64,000 bases of DNA from CAJPQU01 sp052170475 (lineage in GTDB: Bacteria > Bacillota > Negativicutes > Selenomonadales > Selenomonadaceae): assembly GCA_052170475.1 (NCBI GenBank), contig JBQNAL010000001.1, forward strand, positions 1 to 64,000, in the 5' to 3' direction. The notes below the pieces were generated by a model that saw only the letters and a program-made list of their open reading frames with translations, did no database searches and was not told the origin of the DNA. The position numbers and the translations under genes were made by a program. Each line of letters begins with the position of its first letter. The first letter of the stretch is position 1. This document shows positions 25,158 through 34,835 of the stretch, piece by piece.

Positions 25158-27839
25158 TTGGATAAAAGACGGAAACGAAAACAACGCCCCATAAAAAAGA
25201 CCTCGGAAGGCCGCAGATATGAATTGATTGGGCTGTTTTGTTTAACAGCGGCGATCCTTTCGTTCGGCGGCCTGTTCGGTTGGAACGTTGGCTTTGTGGG
25301 TCTTTCTATGGCACGGTTCCTGCGCTACACGTTTGGGGTGGGCAGTTGGGCGGCGGGCGCTTTTTTGCTGGGGGGAGGACTGCACTTTCTCCTCCGGCAC
25401 AAAGGCGTCAGCTTTTCGCGTGCCTTTTTCAGCTCGTTTCTTCTCTTTGCGTCACTCTTGTCGATCTATCATCATGTCATGATCCCGGCGGGGGCGGAAC
25501 TTTGGCCGGACAGTTTGCCTTTGGGCGGGGGTCTTTTGGGTGGCGGGCTTCTTTTCTTCGTGCGAAAATTTTTTGGTGTGACGGGCAGCCTGATCCTCTT
25601 CGCGGCGGTTTCTGTCGCGTCGTTGCTCGTTGTGACTTCTTGGTCGTTGGCGTCCGGCGTCAGTAAAACGAGCCGAAAAGCGAAAGAAGGCATATCCGCA
25701 GTACGGGAAAAAGTGGGTCAGATCTATGCGCCGCCGGTACCCTCGCCGTCGGCTCCCATGGAGAAACTGGGCGCCGACACGCTCTACGACCAGGAGAAGG
25801 ATACACGGTTTTCGGACGTGGGCGTGTCAGATAGGACGGATACGGGCGCCGCACCGGAAGAGCAGGACGCTCCGCTTTCTCGTGACATGGCGAAGGAAGC
25901 GTCCTTTACCTCCGTGCGGGACACATTGGACCATGACGAAGGGCGCCGCTTGGCGACGGCGGCGCTCTTGGCGAAAGTGAGAGAAGAGAGACGAGCGGCG
26001 GATCTGGCTTCTCTTGCATCCGTGGAGTCGCCGGCGGAGGAGCCGACACGAAGCACACATGACGACGGGGAGACGCAAAAAAATGCCCCCCTGTCCAAAG
26101 ACGTGGCATCCATCGACGACATGGCGGCTGTGTTTTCTTTTGACAGCGCTATATCGCATGACGCGGCCGTTTTCCCGCTGCACCGTGGCGGGGAAGAGAA
26201 CAGCGATGTGTTGTCGGTGCAGGAGGTACCGCGAACGACGCGATTCGAGGGTGCGACAGCGGAAGAAAGCGAGCCGTCGCCGCGCATGGACACGGGGGAA
26301 AGGGAAGACGGCACGCCTTCTTCCTCGGTTTCTGTGCCAAAGGCAGAGGTGCTGCTGCCCGCAGCGGCTTCGCCCGTGCCTGCGGAAGCGGTTGCGGAGG
26401 GGTATGTCCTTCCGCGCGTGGAAGATCTTTTGCAGCGCCGAGACCGGGTGCAGAATGTGCAGTTGACACAGGAGATGGCGGAAAACTCGCGAATCCTGAC
26501 CCAAACATTAGAAAATTTCCACGTCAAAGCGACCATTGTCAATGCCTGTCACGGGCCGGCGGTGACCCGCTATGAGGTGGAACCCGCGCCGGGGGTCAAG
26601 GTCAGTAAGATTGCGAATTTGGCCGACGACTTGGCCTTGGCGCTGGCCGCCTTTTCCGTTCGCATTGAGCCGGTGCCGGGGAAATCCGTCATCGGCATTG
26701 AAGTGCCGAATAAGAAGTTGGACGGCGTGCAGCTTAGGGATGTCTTGGAAACGGAGGCGTTTTCCGCCGCACCTTCCAAGCTGACGGTGGGACTGGGCAA
26801 GGACATCGGCGGTCAGACCATTTTGGCGGATCTCGCGAAAATGCCGCATCTTTTGGTGGCCGGCGCTACGGGATCGGGGAAATCCGTCTGTATCAATACC
26901 CTGATCACCAGTATTTTGTTTAAGGCAAAGCCCGAGGAAGTAAAGTTTATTCTCATCGACCCTAAGATGGTGGAGCTTTCCGGCTACAATGACATTCCCC
27001 ACCTCATGGCACCCGTGGTGACAGACGCGCAGAAGGCGGCTTCTGTCCTCAACTGGTCGGTGCGGGAGATGGAAAATCGCTACGCGAAATTCGCGCAGAC
27101 CGGGGTGCGGGATCTGCGCCACTACAATGAAGCCGTCGATGCGGAGGAAAAAATGCCCGCCGTCGTCATCATCATCGACGAATTGGCGGATTTGATGATG
27201 GTAGCGTCGCATGACGTGGAGGACGCCATCTGCCGCTTGGCACAGAAGGCGCGCGCTGCCGGGCTTCATTTGGTGCTCGCGACCCAGCGGCCTTCCGTCA
27301 ACGTCATCACTGGTCTCATTAAGGCGAATATTCCGTCGCGCATCTCTTTTGCCGTTTCCTCGATTACGGACTCGCGCACCATCTTGGATCGTGGCGGGGC
27401 GGAAAAGCTGCTGGGGAACGGAGACATGCTCTTTTCTCCCGTCGGCGCAGCGAAGCCTTTGCGCGTGCAGGGTGCGTTTATCAGCGACGAAGAGATCGAG
27501 CGCTTGATCGAATACATCCGCGCCCAAGGGCAGCAGACTGTCCCCAACGAGGATTTAATCGACTTTACGGAAAAGGCGGCGGATGAATCGGCGGAGAAGG
27601 AGACGAATCGAGCTGCCGTCGATGAACTTTTGGCGCCGGCGGTGGATTTGGTATTGAGTGCCGGACAAGCCTCTACCTCCAGCGTACAGCGCCGCTTCCG
27701 CATTGGCTACACCCGCGCCGCGCGCCTCATCGACACAATGGAAGAACTCAAGATCATCGGGCCTAACGTAGGCAGCAAGCCCCGCGAGATCCTCATGACC
27801 AAGGAACAGGCGGCAGATCTGTTGTCTTCGTTGGGGTGA
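25158..27839 (+). CDS. ftsK: DNA translocase FtsK/SpoIIIE
   Basis: Septal DNA pump that clears chromosomal DNA during division. 893 aa: four or five N-terminal membrane helices (about 25-175), a long poorly conserved linker (about 175-420), the alpha/beta motor with Walker A GATGSGKS near 570 and Walker B VVIIIDELADL, then the winged-helix gamma domain (last 65 residues) that reads KOPS/SRS sequences. The start is a TTG after AGGTGATGG. It lies 18 bp after mtaD and ends at a terminator. Confidence 0.95.
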   Translation: MDKRRKRKQRPIKKTSEGRRYELIGLFCLTAAILSFGGLFGWNVGFVGLSMARFLRYTFGVGSWAAGAFLLGGGLHFLLRHKGVSFSRAFFSSFLLFASLLSIYHHVMIPAGAELWPDSLPLGGGLLGGGLLFFVRKFFGVTGSLILFAAVSVASLLVVTSWSLASGVSKTSRKAKEGISAVREKVGQIYAPPVPSPSAPMEKLGADTLYDQEKDTRFSDVGVSDRTDTGAAPEEQDAPLSRDMAKEASFTSVRDTLDHDEGRRLATAALLAKVREERRAADLASLASVESPAEEPTRSTHDDGETQKNAPLSKDVASIDDMAAVFSFDSAISHDAAVFPLHRGGEENSDVLSVQEVPRTTRFEGATAEESEPSPRMDTGEREDGTPSSSVSVPKAEVLLPAAASPVPAEAVAEGYVLPRVEDLLQRRDRVQNVQLTQEMAENSRILTQTLENFHVKATIVNACHGPAVTRYEVEPAPGVKVSKIANLADDLALALAAFSVRIEPVPGKSVIGIEVPNKKLDGVQLRDVLETEAFSAAPSKLTVGLGKDIGGQTILADLAKMPHLLVAGATGSGKSVCINTLITSILFKAKPEEVKFILIDPKMVELSGYNDIPHLMAPVVTDAQKAASVLNWSVREMENRYAKFAQTGVRDLRHYNEAVDAEEKMPAVVIIIDELADLMMVASHDVEDAICRLAQKARAAGLHLVLATQRPSVNVITGLIKANIPSRISFAVSSITDSRTILDRGGAEKLLGNGDMLFSPVGAAKPLRVQGAFISDEEIERLIEYIRAQGQQTVPNEDLIDFTEKAADESAEKETNRAAVDELLAPAVDLVLSAGQASTSSVQRRFRIGYTRAARLIDTMEELKIIGPNVGSKPREILMTKEQAADLLSSLG

Positions 27840-27896
27840 ACGAGCAGCAAAGGGGCGGGTGATGCGTTTGGAACCCCTTGGCTGCTGCTCGTTTTT
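27840..27896 (+). terminator. Terminator after ftsK
   Basis: Arms ACGAGCAGC / GCTGCTCGT with an inner AAGGGG/CCCCTT pairing, followed by TTTTTGC. A TATAAT (27987-27992) with a poor -35 downstream may serve the sepF cluster; the rest of the gap to 28138 shows no gene. Confidence 0.8.
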
Positions 27897-28138
27897 GCAG
27901 TCATGGCGTTTTTACGCTCTGTTCACGGGCGTTTGCCATCGCGTAGATTTTTCAGTGAAGCGGTGGCAATACCATGCCATGAATGATATAATGATGTAAT
28001 GTAGCATGAGAGTTTAGCGGATGCGGAGCGGACGCACGCTTTCAGGGGTACGACAGGTGCGGTCAGCATGTGAGGCGCTGATGTCAAGAGAAAAAGCCGC
28101 CGGGAATCTGGGCGTTTACATGGGATGGAGGCATCGTG

Positions 28139-28579
28139 ATGAAAATTTTTGACAAAGTTTGTGGGAAGATCGGGCTGTCCAATCCGGATAGCGAAGAACT
28201 CCGCGAAGACGAACGGCAGGAGGAGACCGAGGAGCCACGCCTGCCGCGTCCAGACAACGTGGTCAATATCAATGCGGCGGTGAATAACAAATTTTCACGG
28301 ATGAAGGTCGTCGTCATCGAGCCGCGCTCTTTCGACGATGTCCAGCAGGTGGCCAACTGCCTGAAGGAAAAGAAGCCGGTCGTCATCAATTTTGAAAATA
28401 CGGATGCAGAGGACGCTAAGCGCATCATCGACTTTATCAGCGGAACGACCTATGCGTTGGCGGGGGATATTAAAAAAGTGGGGCGCAATGTCTTCCTGTG
28501 CGCCCCGAATAACGTGAATGTGGCCTATACACAGGAGCGCAGCACAGGGGCGATGGATCTGCCATGGATGAAGAAATGA
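28139..28579 (+). CDS. sepF: Cell-division protein SepF (first copy)
   Basis: Membrane-anchoring protein for the FtsZ ring. A short amphipathic N-terminal helix (MKIFDKVCGKIG) that binds the membrane, a variable acidic linker, and the SepF core (about 55-135: VVVIEPRSFDDVQQVANCLKEKKPVVINFEN and the RIIDFISGTTYALAGDIKKVG segment). GGAGG sits 7 bp before the ATG; a GTG 3 bp upstream is possible. First gene of the sepF-proC-ylmH-divIVA-lspA-rluD-pyrR cluster. A second SepF is at 47864. Confidence 0.93.
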   Translation: MKIFDKVCGKIGLSNPDSEELREDERQEETEEPRLPRPDNVVNINAAVNNKFSRMKVVVIEPRSFDDVQQVANCLKEKKPVVINFENTDAEDAKRIIDFISGTTYALAGDIKKVGRNVFLCAPNNVNVAYTQERSTGAMDLPWMKK

Positions 28580-29397
28580 CGAGCCACGACGGAGATGTGA
28601 TCGGTTTTATCGGTGGCGGCATGATGGCGGCGGCCATGATGGCGGGCATGACGGAACGGTGGGGCATGGCGCCGACGCACATCCATGTGTCCGATCATAA
28701 AGAGGCACGCTGCCGCTATCTTCGCGAGCGATACGGCGTTCTGGCTGAGGTGGGGGCAGATCGCTTCATCGGCCATGCGGATGTCGTCATTTTAGCGGTG
28801 AAGCCGTCAGCCGCAGTGGAAGCCATGGGGGAGATCGCGGGGCGGATGAAAGAGGGCGCTGTCCTCGTCTCCATCGTGGCCGGCCTTTCCTTAGCGGAAC
28901 TCGAAGCTGTGTTTCCGGCGCGCCCCATCGTGCGGGTCATGCCGAATACGCCGCTGGCCGTGGGAGAGGGGATGTCGGCCTACGCCTTGAACGGGTGGGC
29001 GGAAAGAACCGATGTGTCCGTTGTTTCCGATCTCTTGTCGGTCAGCGGGCGGGCAGTAGAAGTCAAGGAAGAATGGATGGACGCGGTGACGGGACTCTCG
29101 GGGAGTGGCCCTGCCTATGGCTTTTTGATGATCGAGGCGCTCGCTGACGGCGGTGTCATGATGGGTCTGCCGAGAGAGACGGCGACGATGTTGGCGGCGC
29201 AGACGCTCTTGGGCGCTGCGCGGATGGTGCTCGCGACGGGGGAGGCTCCAGCGGTGCTGAAGGAACAGGTGATGTCCCCTGCGGGAACGACGATCGCAGG
29301 GGTGCGCCTTTTAGAAGCGCAAGGGGTGCGGGGCGCACTCATGGACGCCGTGTCGGCGGCGACGGAGCGCGCTAAGGCATTGGGGGCGAAAGCATGA
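28564..29397 (+). CDS. proC: Pyrroline-5-carboxylate reductase
   Basis: Last step of proline synthesis, NAD(P)H-dependent. 277 aa; Rossmann motif FIGGGMMAAAM near 14, the AVKPS segment near 80 and the C-terminal helical signature PAGTTIAGVRLLE. Start overlaps sepF by 16 bp; an internal ATG at 28576 is an alternative. Its location between sepF and ylmH is common in Firmicutes. Confidence 0.92.
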   Translation: MDEEMTSHDGDVIGFIGGGMMAAAMMAGMTERWGMAPTHIHVSDHKEARCRYLRERYGVLAEVGADRFIGHADVVILAVKPSAAVEAMGEIAGRMKEGAVLVSIVAGLSLAELEAVFPARPIVRVMPNTPLAVGEGMSAYALNGWAERTDVSVVSDLLSVSGRAVEVKEEWMDAVTGLSGSGPAYGFLMIEALADGGVMMGLPRETATMLAAQTLLGAARMVLATGEAPAVLKEQVMSPAGTTIAGVRLLEAQGVRGALMDAVSAATERAKALGAKA

Positions 29398-30182
29398 CAG
29401 CCGGACGGGATAAACTGCTGCGTTTTTACAAGGGGACGGAGGGCGAAGAGACGGCGATCCGTCTCGTCGATTTAGCGGAGCAGACGGTGCGAACACAGAA
29501 ATTTCGCCTATCAGGCTTCCTTGACCCTTACGGGGCGGAGATTGCGGAAACTGTGGCCGCCACCTATGACGGCGTGACCGTGCAGTTTGACGGCGGGTAT
29601 CTCGGGGCGGAGCGTCAGCGCGCCGCCTTTTGCCACGAAGATTTTGGTGGACGTCCCGATTTTGCCATCGCGGCGGTGCGCGCCGCGTGGAGCGGCGACT
29701 TCGTGCGGCTTACCCATCGCGACGTCTTAGGGGCGCTGATGGGGCTTGGTGTCGAACGGGACACGATCGGGGATATTTTGGTTTCCGCCGGATCGGCTAA
29801 ACTTTTGGCGGATAAGAAGATGGCGGCTTTTCTTGTGGAGCATTTGACTTCCATCGGCGCGGCTTCGGTGGAAGCGACGCTGGACGACTTGCAGAATATC
29901 GTCCCGAGGGAAGAACGCACGAAAGATATTCGCGCTACGGTGGCCTCTCTGCGGGTAGATGCCGTGGCGGCCGCTGGTTTCGGTATGTCCCGCAGCCGAG
30001 CGGCGGCGGATATAGACGCTGACAAATTGAAACTCAACTGGCAGGCCGTCAAGAACGCGGCGCAGTCCCTGAAGGCGGGGGATGTGCTTTCCATGCGCGG
30101 ACGCGGACGGGTCGAAGTGGTGGAGGTCGGCGGACAAACGAAAAAAGGTCGGACAGGTGTTTTGCTGCGGCGATTTTTGTGA
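29394..30182 (+). CDS. ylmH: YlmH-like S4-domain RNA-binding protein
   Basis: RNA-binding protein of the YlmH family, encoded next to the division genes in Firmicutes; Bacillus YlmH has been linked to rescue of stalled ribosomes. 262 aa: N-terminal domain (about 1-180) with SGFLDPYGAEI and the FVRLTHRDVLGALMGLGVERDTIGDI stretch, and a C-terminal S4 domain (about 190-250: KLNWQAVKNAAQSLKAGDVLSMRGRG). ATGA overlap with proC. Confidence 0.88.
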   Translation: MTAGRDKLLRFYKGTEGEETAIRLVDLAEQTVRTQKFRLSGFLDPYGAEIAETVAATYDGVTVQFDGGYLGAERQRAAFCHEDFGGRPDFAIAAVRAAWSGDFVRLTHRDVLGALMGLGVERDTIGDILVSAGSAKLLADKKMAAFLVEHLTSIGAASVEATLDDLQNIVPREERTKDIRATVASLRVDAVAAAGFGMSRSRAAADIDADKLKLNWQAVKNAAQSLKAGDVLSMRGRGRVEVVEVGGQTKKGRTGVLLRRFL

Positions 30183-30197
30183 GGGGAGGCGTCGGAT

Positions 30198-30785
30198 GTG
30201 CTGACATCGGCAGATATACACAATAAGGCCTTTGGGCGAAGTTTTCGCGGTTACAGCGAGGACGATGTGGACGCTTTCTTAGATGAGATCGTCAACGACT
30301 TTGAGCTTTTACTGCGCGAAAATGAACGACTGCGGGAAGAATCCGCATTGTATCAAGCGAGAAAAGACCAATTCGCCCAGATGGAAAAGCAGCTCAACGA
30401 GGCGATTGAGCTCGCGCAGAAGACGGCGGCCGAGGTTGTGGAGAATGCACAGCAACGGGCGGAAGAGATGCGCCGCAGCGCAGAAGAAGAATGTAACGCC
30501 ATGCGCTACCAAGCGGAGATGGAAACCCAGCAAAAAATCAAGGAAACGGAAGACACCCTGCGGCAGGGGACGGCATCTTACGAGGAGATACGACGGCAGA
30601 GTCGGCAATTCCTCATCAAAATGAAATCACTCTTGCGGACGGAACTGGAAATTCTTGACGATCCCGGGGTGGCGCAGGCGGTGGGGGCGCTGCGGGACGA
30701 GGCGCAGGCCGAGGAGGCAAAGCACTTGGCCGCGGATGAAGTGCCAATCCCCCCGCCGTGGATGAAGCCGACCGGTGGGGCGTGA
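30198..30785 (+). CDS. divIVA: DivIVA-family polar/septal protein
   Basis: Coiled-coil scaffold that recognises negative membrane curvature at septa and poles. 195 aa from a GTG after GAGGGGAGG: the N-terminal lipid-binding domain (LTSADIHNKAFGRSFRGYSEDDVDAFLDE) followed by a long coiled coil (about 40-150). The C-terminal tail ends in IPPPWMKPTGGA, shared by some Negativicutes as far as I recall. Overlaps lspA by 11 bp. Confidence 0.92.
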   Translation: MLTSADIHNKAFGRSFRGYSEDDVDAFLDEIVNDFELLLRENERLREESALYQARKDQFAQMEKQLNEAIELAQKTAAEVVENAQQRAEEMRRSAEEECNAMRYQAEMETQQKIKETEDTLRQGTASYEEIRRQSRQFLIKMKSLLRTELEILDDPGVAQAVGALRDEAQAEEAKHLAADEVPIPPPWMKPTGGA

Positions 30786-31296
30786 CCAAACTTTCATCAG
30801 GAAACGTCCTGCGTATGATAGACTGAAGGATAGATTGAGGTTGTCTCTATTGTTATTTCTCATCAGTATTGCCGTCGTCGTTTTCGATCAGATGACAAAA
30901 TGGCTGATCATGTCGGACATGACCTTGGGCATGTCCATTCCGGTTTTGCCGGGGATATTCCATATCACTTACATTCAAAATCCGGGCGCGGCCTTCGGCA
31001 TCTTAGCGCAGCAGCGTTGGTTATTTCTTGCCGTGGGCTTTCTTTTTGTGGGGGGAGCGATTCTTTTCTACCGCCATTTGCGCCGTGAATCGCGCTGGCT
31101 CCAATGGGGAACGGCGCTCCTTTTGGGCGGCGCGGTGGGAAATCTCATTGATCGCATCCTATGGGGGAACGTCGTTGATTTTTTAGATTTTCGCGTCTGG
31201 CCGATCTTTAACATCGCCGACATCAGTATTGTCGTGGGTGTGGGTTGCATGATGTACGCCCTCCTTCGGCGGGAGGAAAAGGGGGCGGCGCTCTGA
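30775..31296 (+). CDS. lspA: Lipoprotein signal peptidase
   Basis: Inner-membrane aspartyl protease (signal peptidase II) that cleaves lipoprotein signal peptides. 173 aa, four membrane helices, with the conserved QNPGAAFGIL, GNLIDRI (catalytic Asp) and FNIADISI (second Asp) motifs. The start is uncertain: the GTG at 30775 has no clear ribosome site and gives an unusually long charged N-terminus; a TTG about 60 bp later is possible. Confidence 0.92.
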   Translation: MGRDQTFIRKRPAYDRLKDRLRLSLLLFLISIAVVVFDQMTKWLIMSDMTLGMSIPVLPGIFHITYIQNPGAAFGILAQQRWLFLAVGFLFVGGAILFYRHLRRESRWLQWGTALLLGGAVGNLIDRILWGNVVDFLDFRVWPIFNIADISIVVGVGCMMYALLRREEKGAAL

Positions 31297-32225
31297 TGGA
31301 GGATGTATTGCGTTTTACGGCGGAGGAAGCGGGCGAGCGGCTGGATGTATTTTTAGCGCGCTGCTGTCCGGGGGTGTCTCGTTCCCATGTACAAAAAATC
31401 ATCGCGGATGGCGGCGTCCGCGTCAACGGTGAGATTCGGAAGGCGCGCTATCTCTTGCAGGGAGGGGATGAGGTGGCGCTTTTTCAGCCTCCCCCCGCAC
31501 TTTCTGACGTATCGCCGGAGGACATTCCCCTCGATATTCTCTATGAAGACGCCGATGTCATCGTAATCAATAAAGCGCGCGGCATGGTCGTGCATCCGGC
31601 GGCGGGGAATGCGCGAGGGACTTTAGTGAATGCGCTCCTCGCCCACTGCGGCGACCTGTCTGCGATCAACGGTACACTCAGACCGGGCATCGTTCACCGC
31701 TTGGACAAGGACACCTCCGGCGTCATGATCGCCGCCAAAAATGACGCGGCGCACAGGGATTTGGCGGAGCAGATCCAGACGAAAACGGCGCAGCGTATCT
31801 ACTTGACGCTCGTGGACGGTAACATTGAGGAGGCAGAGGGCGTCATTCACGGCGCCATCGGACGCAGTCCCAAGGATCGGCAAAAGATGGCGGTCGTTTC
31901 GCAAAACGGCAAGGCGGCCACCACGACGTTTCGCGTCTTAGAGCGGTTTGGAGACTACACCCTTCTTTCCTGTCAGCTCTTGACGGGGCGTACCCATCAA
32001 ATTCGCGTACACATGGCGTACATTGGGCACCCTGTGACAGGCGATCCGAAATATGGCCGGGGAAAATGCCGCTTTTCGATTCAGGGACAGGCGCTTCATT
32101 CTCGGTCGTTGACCTTCTGCCATCCGACGACGCGGGAGACCATGACCTTCAACGCGCCGCTCCCGTCGGATATGGAGGAAATATTGCAGTCCCTGCGGTG
32201 CGGGGAAGGAGGAAATCGCCCATGA
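31296..32225 (+). CDS. rluD: RluD-family pseudouridine synthase
   Basis: Pseudouridine synthase acting on 23S rRNA. 309 aa from the ATG at 31296, which overlaps the lspA stop by one base. S4 domain at about 14-65 (RLDVFLARCCPGVSRSHVQKII), catalytic motif HRLDKDTSGVMI near 137 (catalytic Asp), and GRTHQIRVHM near 235. In the usual Firmicute order lspA-rluD-pyrR. Confidence 0.92.
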   Translation: MEDVLRFTAEEAGERLDVFLARCCPGVSRSHVQKIIADGGVRVNGEIRKARYLLQGGDEVALFQPPPALSDVSPEDIPLDILYEDADVIVINKARGMVVHPAAGNARGTLVNALLAHCGDLSAINGTLRPGIVHRLDKDTSGVMIAAKNDAAHRDLAEQIQTKTAQRIYLTLVDGNIEEAEGVIHGAIGRSPKDRQKMAVVSQNGKAATTTFRVLERFGDYTLLSCQLLTGRTHQIRVHMAYIGHPVTGDPKYGRGKCRFSIQGQALHSRSLTFCHPTTRETMTFNAPLPSDMEEILQSLRCGEGGNRP

Positions 32226-32776
32226 CGAATTTTATCGACAAAACCATTCTGCTGGATGAAGATGGGATACGGCGTGCTTTGACCCGTATTGCACACGAGA
32301 TCGTGGAGAAAAATAAAGGCGTGGAACATTTGGTGCTGGTGGGGATCCGCACGCGTGGGGTTCCGCTGGCACAGCGGATCGCGGCGGCGATCGAGCGCAT
32401 CGAGGGCGTCCGGCCGCCGGTGGGAACGCTCGATATTACGCTCTATCGCGACGATCTGTCGCTGCTCGCCTATCAGCCCACGGTGCGCGCTACGGAAATG
32501 CCGGTGGACATTCACGGCAAGACGATCGTGTTGACCGACGATGTCCTCTTCACGGGACGCACCATTCGGGCGGCCTTGGACGCCCTCATCGACATGGGAC
32601 GCCCGCGCATCATCCAATTGGCGGTGCTGGTGGATCGCGGCCATCGGGAGCTTCCCATTCGCGCCGATTATGTCGGGAAAAATGTTCCTACCTCTGCCCG
32701 GGAAGCAGTGAGTGTGCAGCTAAAGGAATTGGACGGCGCGGAACAGGTCAAACTGCAAGAGCGGGAAGACGACTGA
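32222..32776 (+). CDS. pyrR: PyrR bifunctional pyr regulator / uracil phosphoribosyltransferase
   Basis: UMP-dependent RNA-binding attenuation protein of pyrimidine genes, with uracil phosphoribosyltransferase fold. 184 aa from the ATG at 32222 (ATGA overlap with rluD); the longer frame upstream is an artefact. PRPP-binding motif VLTDDVLFTGRTIRAA near 99-114 and the GIRTRGVPLA loop near 42. No pyr biosynthesis gene is nearby. Confidence 0.93.
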   Translation: MTNFIDKTILLDEDGIRRALTRIAHEIVEKNKGVEHLVLVGIRTRGVPLAQRIAAAIERIEGVRPPVGTLDITLYRDDLSLLAYQPTVRATEMPVDIHGKTIVLTDDVLFTGRTIRAALDALIDMGRPRIIQLAVLVDRGHRELPIRADYVGKNVPTSAREAVSVQLKELDGAEQVKLQEREDD

Positions 32777-32811
32777 AGCGGCAGTCCACCCCGTGTGTGC
32801 TTGTCCTTAAG

Positions 32812-32852
32812 AAAAAAGGAACGACCAAAGGGTTTTGGTCGTTCCTTTTTTT
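32812..32852. terminator. Bidirectional terminator between pyrR and rqcH
   Basis: AAAAAAGGAACGACCAAA and TTTGGTCGTTCCTTTTTT arms with a 4-nt loop; serves both converging units. Confidence 0.92.
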
Positions 32853-32854
32853 GC

Positions 32855-34624
32855 TTAGATCGGGTTCTGCTCCGATTGTCCCGCCAAGAGTGTAGTGATT
32901 TTCTGCTTATCCGGGGTGACGTAGAGGGTCTTTTGGTTGGTGAAGATGACGAAGCCGGGCTTTGCGCCGGAGGGTTTCTTGACGAAGCGGCACCGGGTGT
33001 AGTCTACGGGGACGTTGGAGGATTCCGCCGCTTGGCTGAAATGAGCGGCCAGAGAGGCGGCCAGCATCAGCGCGTCGGGGGATGGCTCGCGGCCGTCGGT
33101 GCGCAAAATGACGTGGGAGCCGGGGATGTCCTTCGTGTGGAGCCATATATCGTCTTTGTCGGCGGTCTTGAAGGTGAGGCGGTCGTTTTGGTAGTTGTTC
33201 TTGCCCACTAAGATTTCACAGCCGTCCGGGGCGATAAAGGAGAAGGGGCGGGAGAATTTTTCTCTCGGCTTCTTTTTGCTGTTTTCCTTGAGCCATCCCC
33301 CTGCGATGAGCTCGGCACGGATGTCGCTGAGATCTGCGAGCGTGGAGGAAGAGGAGAGGGAGGCTTCAATGCTTGCAAGATAGCGAATGTTGTCCGAACA
33401 TTCGTCGATTTGTGCTTTGAGGAGGGTCTGGGCGCGCTTTAACTTGTTATATTTATGGTAGTAACTTTGGATGTTTTGGTTTATGGTGAGTCTTTGATCG
33501 AGGGGAATGGTGAGTTTTTCTCCCGTTGGATCGTAAATGTTCGGCGCAGTAAAGACGTCGTCGATGTGGTCGGTGAGCTGGTATTGGTAGGTCATGAGGT
33601 TGTCTGCTGCGATTTTCATTTCCTCGGCGTTTTCAGCTGCGGCCGCTTCATGGAGCAGTTTTTCTTTCTTTTTCTCGGCGCGGCTGCGTTCGCTGCGGAG
33701 CAGTTTACGGAAGCGTTCTTTGTCTGGGGGGACATAGCTGTCCATGAGAATGGACGCGCGTGCGACCATGTCGTTCATCGTCGCAAAGGTCGAAGCGGTG
33801 CTGCCTGGGAAGCTGTGGAGAGGAAAGGCGGCCATGGCCTGTACCTTTTGGTTTTCATCGAGAACGAGGCAGGGCGCGGTGGTGGGATCGGCGGCCGCCG
33901 ACAGGATTTTTGTGAATGCCGCCTGCAGGGCGGTGGCGTCGGCTTTTGTGAGGGCGGCGACTGGGGTGTCGGGCGCGAGGGCAGCAGCGAAGGCGATTTC
34001 TTTCGCGGTCACTGGGCCAAAGCCGAGGCAGACGTCACGAATCGCGACGGCTAAAGGCTTTTCCTTCAGCGCGAAGAGTTGGGCAAGAATATCGTCGAGG
34101 GAGGCGGTCAGGATATTTTGCTTTTCTTGTGCCGGCGCCCATTCGTAGGGAAGTCCGGGGAGAACGCGGCGGATACGGCTGGCATTGCTTCCTATCCGGC
34201 GCATGGCGTCGAAGATCAGACCGTCCTCGACGAGGATCACGTTGCTGTATTTCCCCATCAATTCTATCATGAGGGTACGGGTCGTCAGGCGTCCGCCGCT
34301 GCCGATGCAGTCCACCTCCAAGCGGACGATGCGGTCGAGATCCAGCTGGGCGATGGCGGCAATCCGCCCCCCTTCTAAATATTTCCGCAGTACCATGCAG
34401 AATGTAGGCGGCTCCGCCGGGTTTTCTACGGCGGCAGCAGGCTGATACAGGATGGGGTTTTGGGGCTGAATGGAGATGAGCAGAAGATGATTTTTGCCAG
34501 GCTGACGAATGCTGAGTTGCAGGGTATGGCGATTGGGCTGATTGACCTTATCGATGCGCCCGCCGCTCAGATTGGCGTCCAGTTCCTCGATCAGGCGGTG
34601 CAGAGAGAACCCGTCCAAACTCAT
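32855..34624 (-). CDS. rqcH: RqcH (NFACT) ribosome quality-control factor
   Basis: Binds obstructed 50S subunits with peptidyl-tRNA and adds C-terminal alanine tails that target the nascent chain for degradation. 589 aa: NFACT-N domain (1-200), helix-hairpin-helix, long coiled coil (about 280-430: ERFRKLLRSERSRAEKKKEKL) and C-terminal NFACT-R domain (about 450-565: FIAPDGCEILVGKNNYQNDRLTFKTADKDDIWLHTKDIPGSHVIL). Earlier annotated as fibronectin-binding protein. Single-gene unit. Confidence 0.92.
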   Translation of the reverse strand: MSLDGFSLHRLIEELDANLSGGRIDKVNQPNRHTLQLSIRQPGKNHLLLISIQPQNPILYQPAAAVENPAEPPTFCMVLRKYLEGGRIAAIAQLDLDRIVRLEVDCIGSGGRLTTRTLMIELMGKYSNVILVEDGLIFDAMRRIGSNASRIRRVLPGLPYEWAPAQEKQNILTASLDDILAQLFALKEKPLAVAIRDVCLGFGPVTAKEIAFAAALAPDTPVAALTKADATALQAAFTKILSAAADPTTAPCLVLDENQKVQAMAAFPLHSFPGSTASTFATMNDMVARASILMDSYVPPDKERFRKLLRSERSRAEKKKEKLLHEAAAAENAEEMKIAADNLMTYQYQLTDHIDDVFTAPNIYDPTGEKLTIPLDQRLTINQNIQSYYHKYNKLKRAQTLLKAQIDECSDNIRYLASIEASLSSSSTLADLSDIRAELIAGGWLKENSKKKPREKFSRPFSFIAPDGCEILVGKNNYQNDRLTFKTADKDDIWLHTKDIPGSHVILRTDGREPSPDALMLAASLAAHFSQAAESSNVPVDYTRCRFVKKPSGAKPGFVIFTNQKTLYVTPDKQKITTLLAGQSEQNPI

Positions 34625-34835
34625 GGTGATGACCTCGCTTCATGGATAGGATGTTGTTAGTATAGCATTATCCGCAGGGAGAGGCAAAGTCGCCCATGGG
34701 ACAGGAGGATCTTTTCGCTCTTGAAAGATAGCGCCGGACATAGTATGATAGAGCGTAGTGTTGCCGAGGCGTTGTCTTCGTCTTTGTGCCATGCGTCGAC
34801 GGCGATCAGCGTACATCGTTTGTGGGAGGCGTGTT

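Noticed and set aside
23928..25184. Long open frame antisense to mtaD (418 codons)
   Set aside because: Shadow of a G+C-rich gene; the sense frame has a clear amidohydrolase with motifs, and the antisense one has no recognisable domain.
26508..27527. Long antisense frame within ftsK
   Set aside because: Same reason: the sense strand encodes the conserved FtsK motor.
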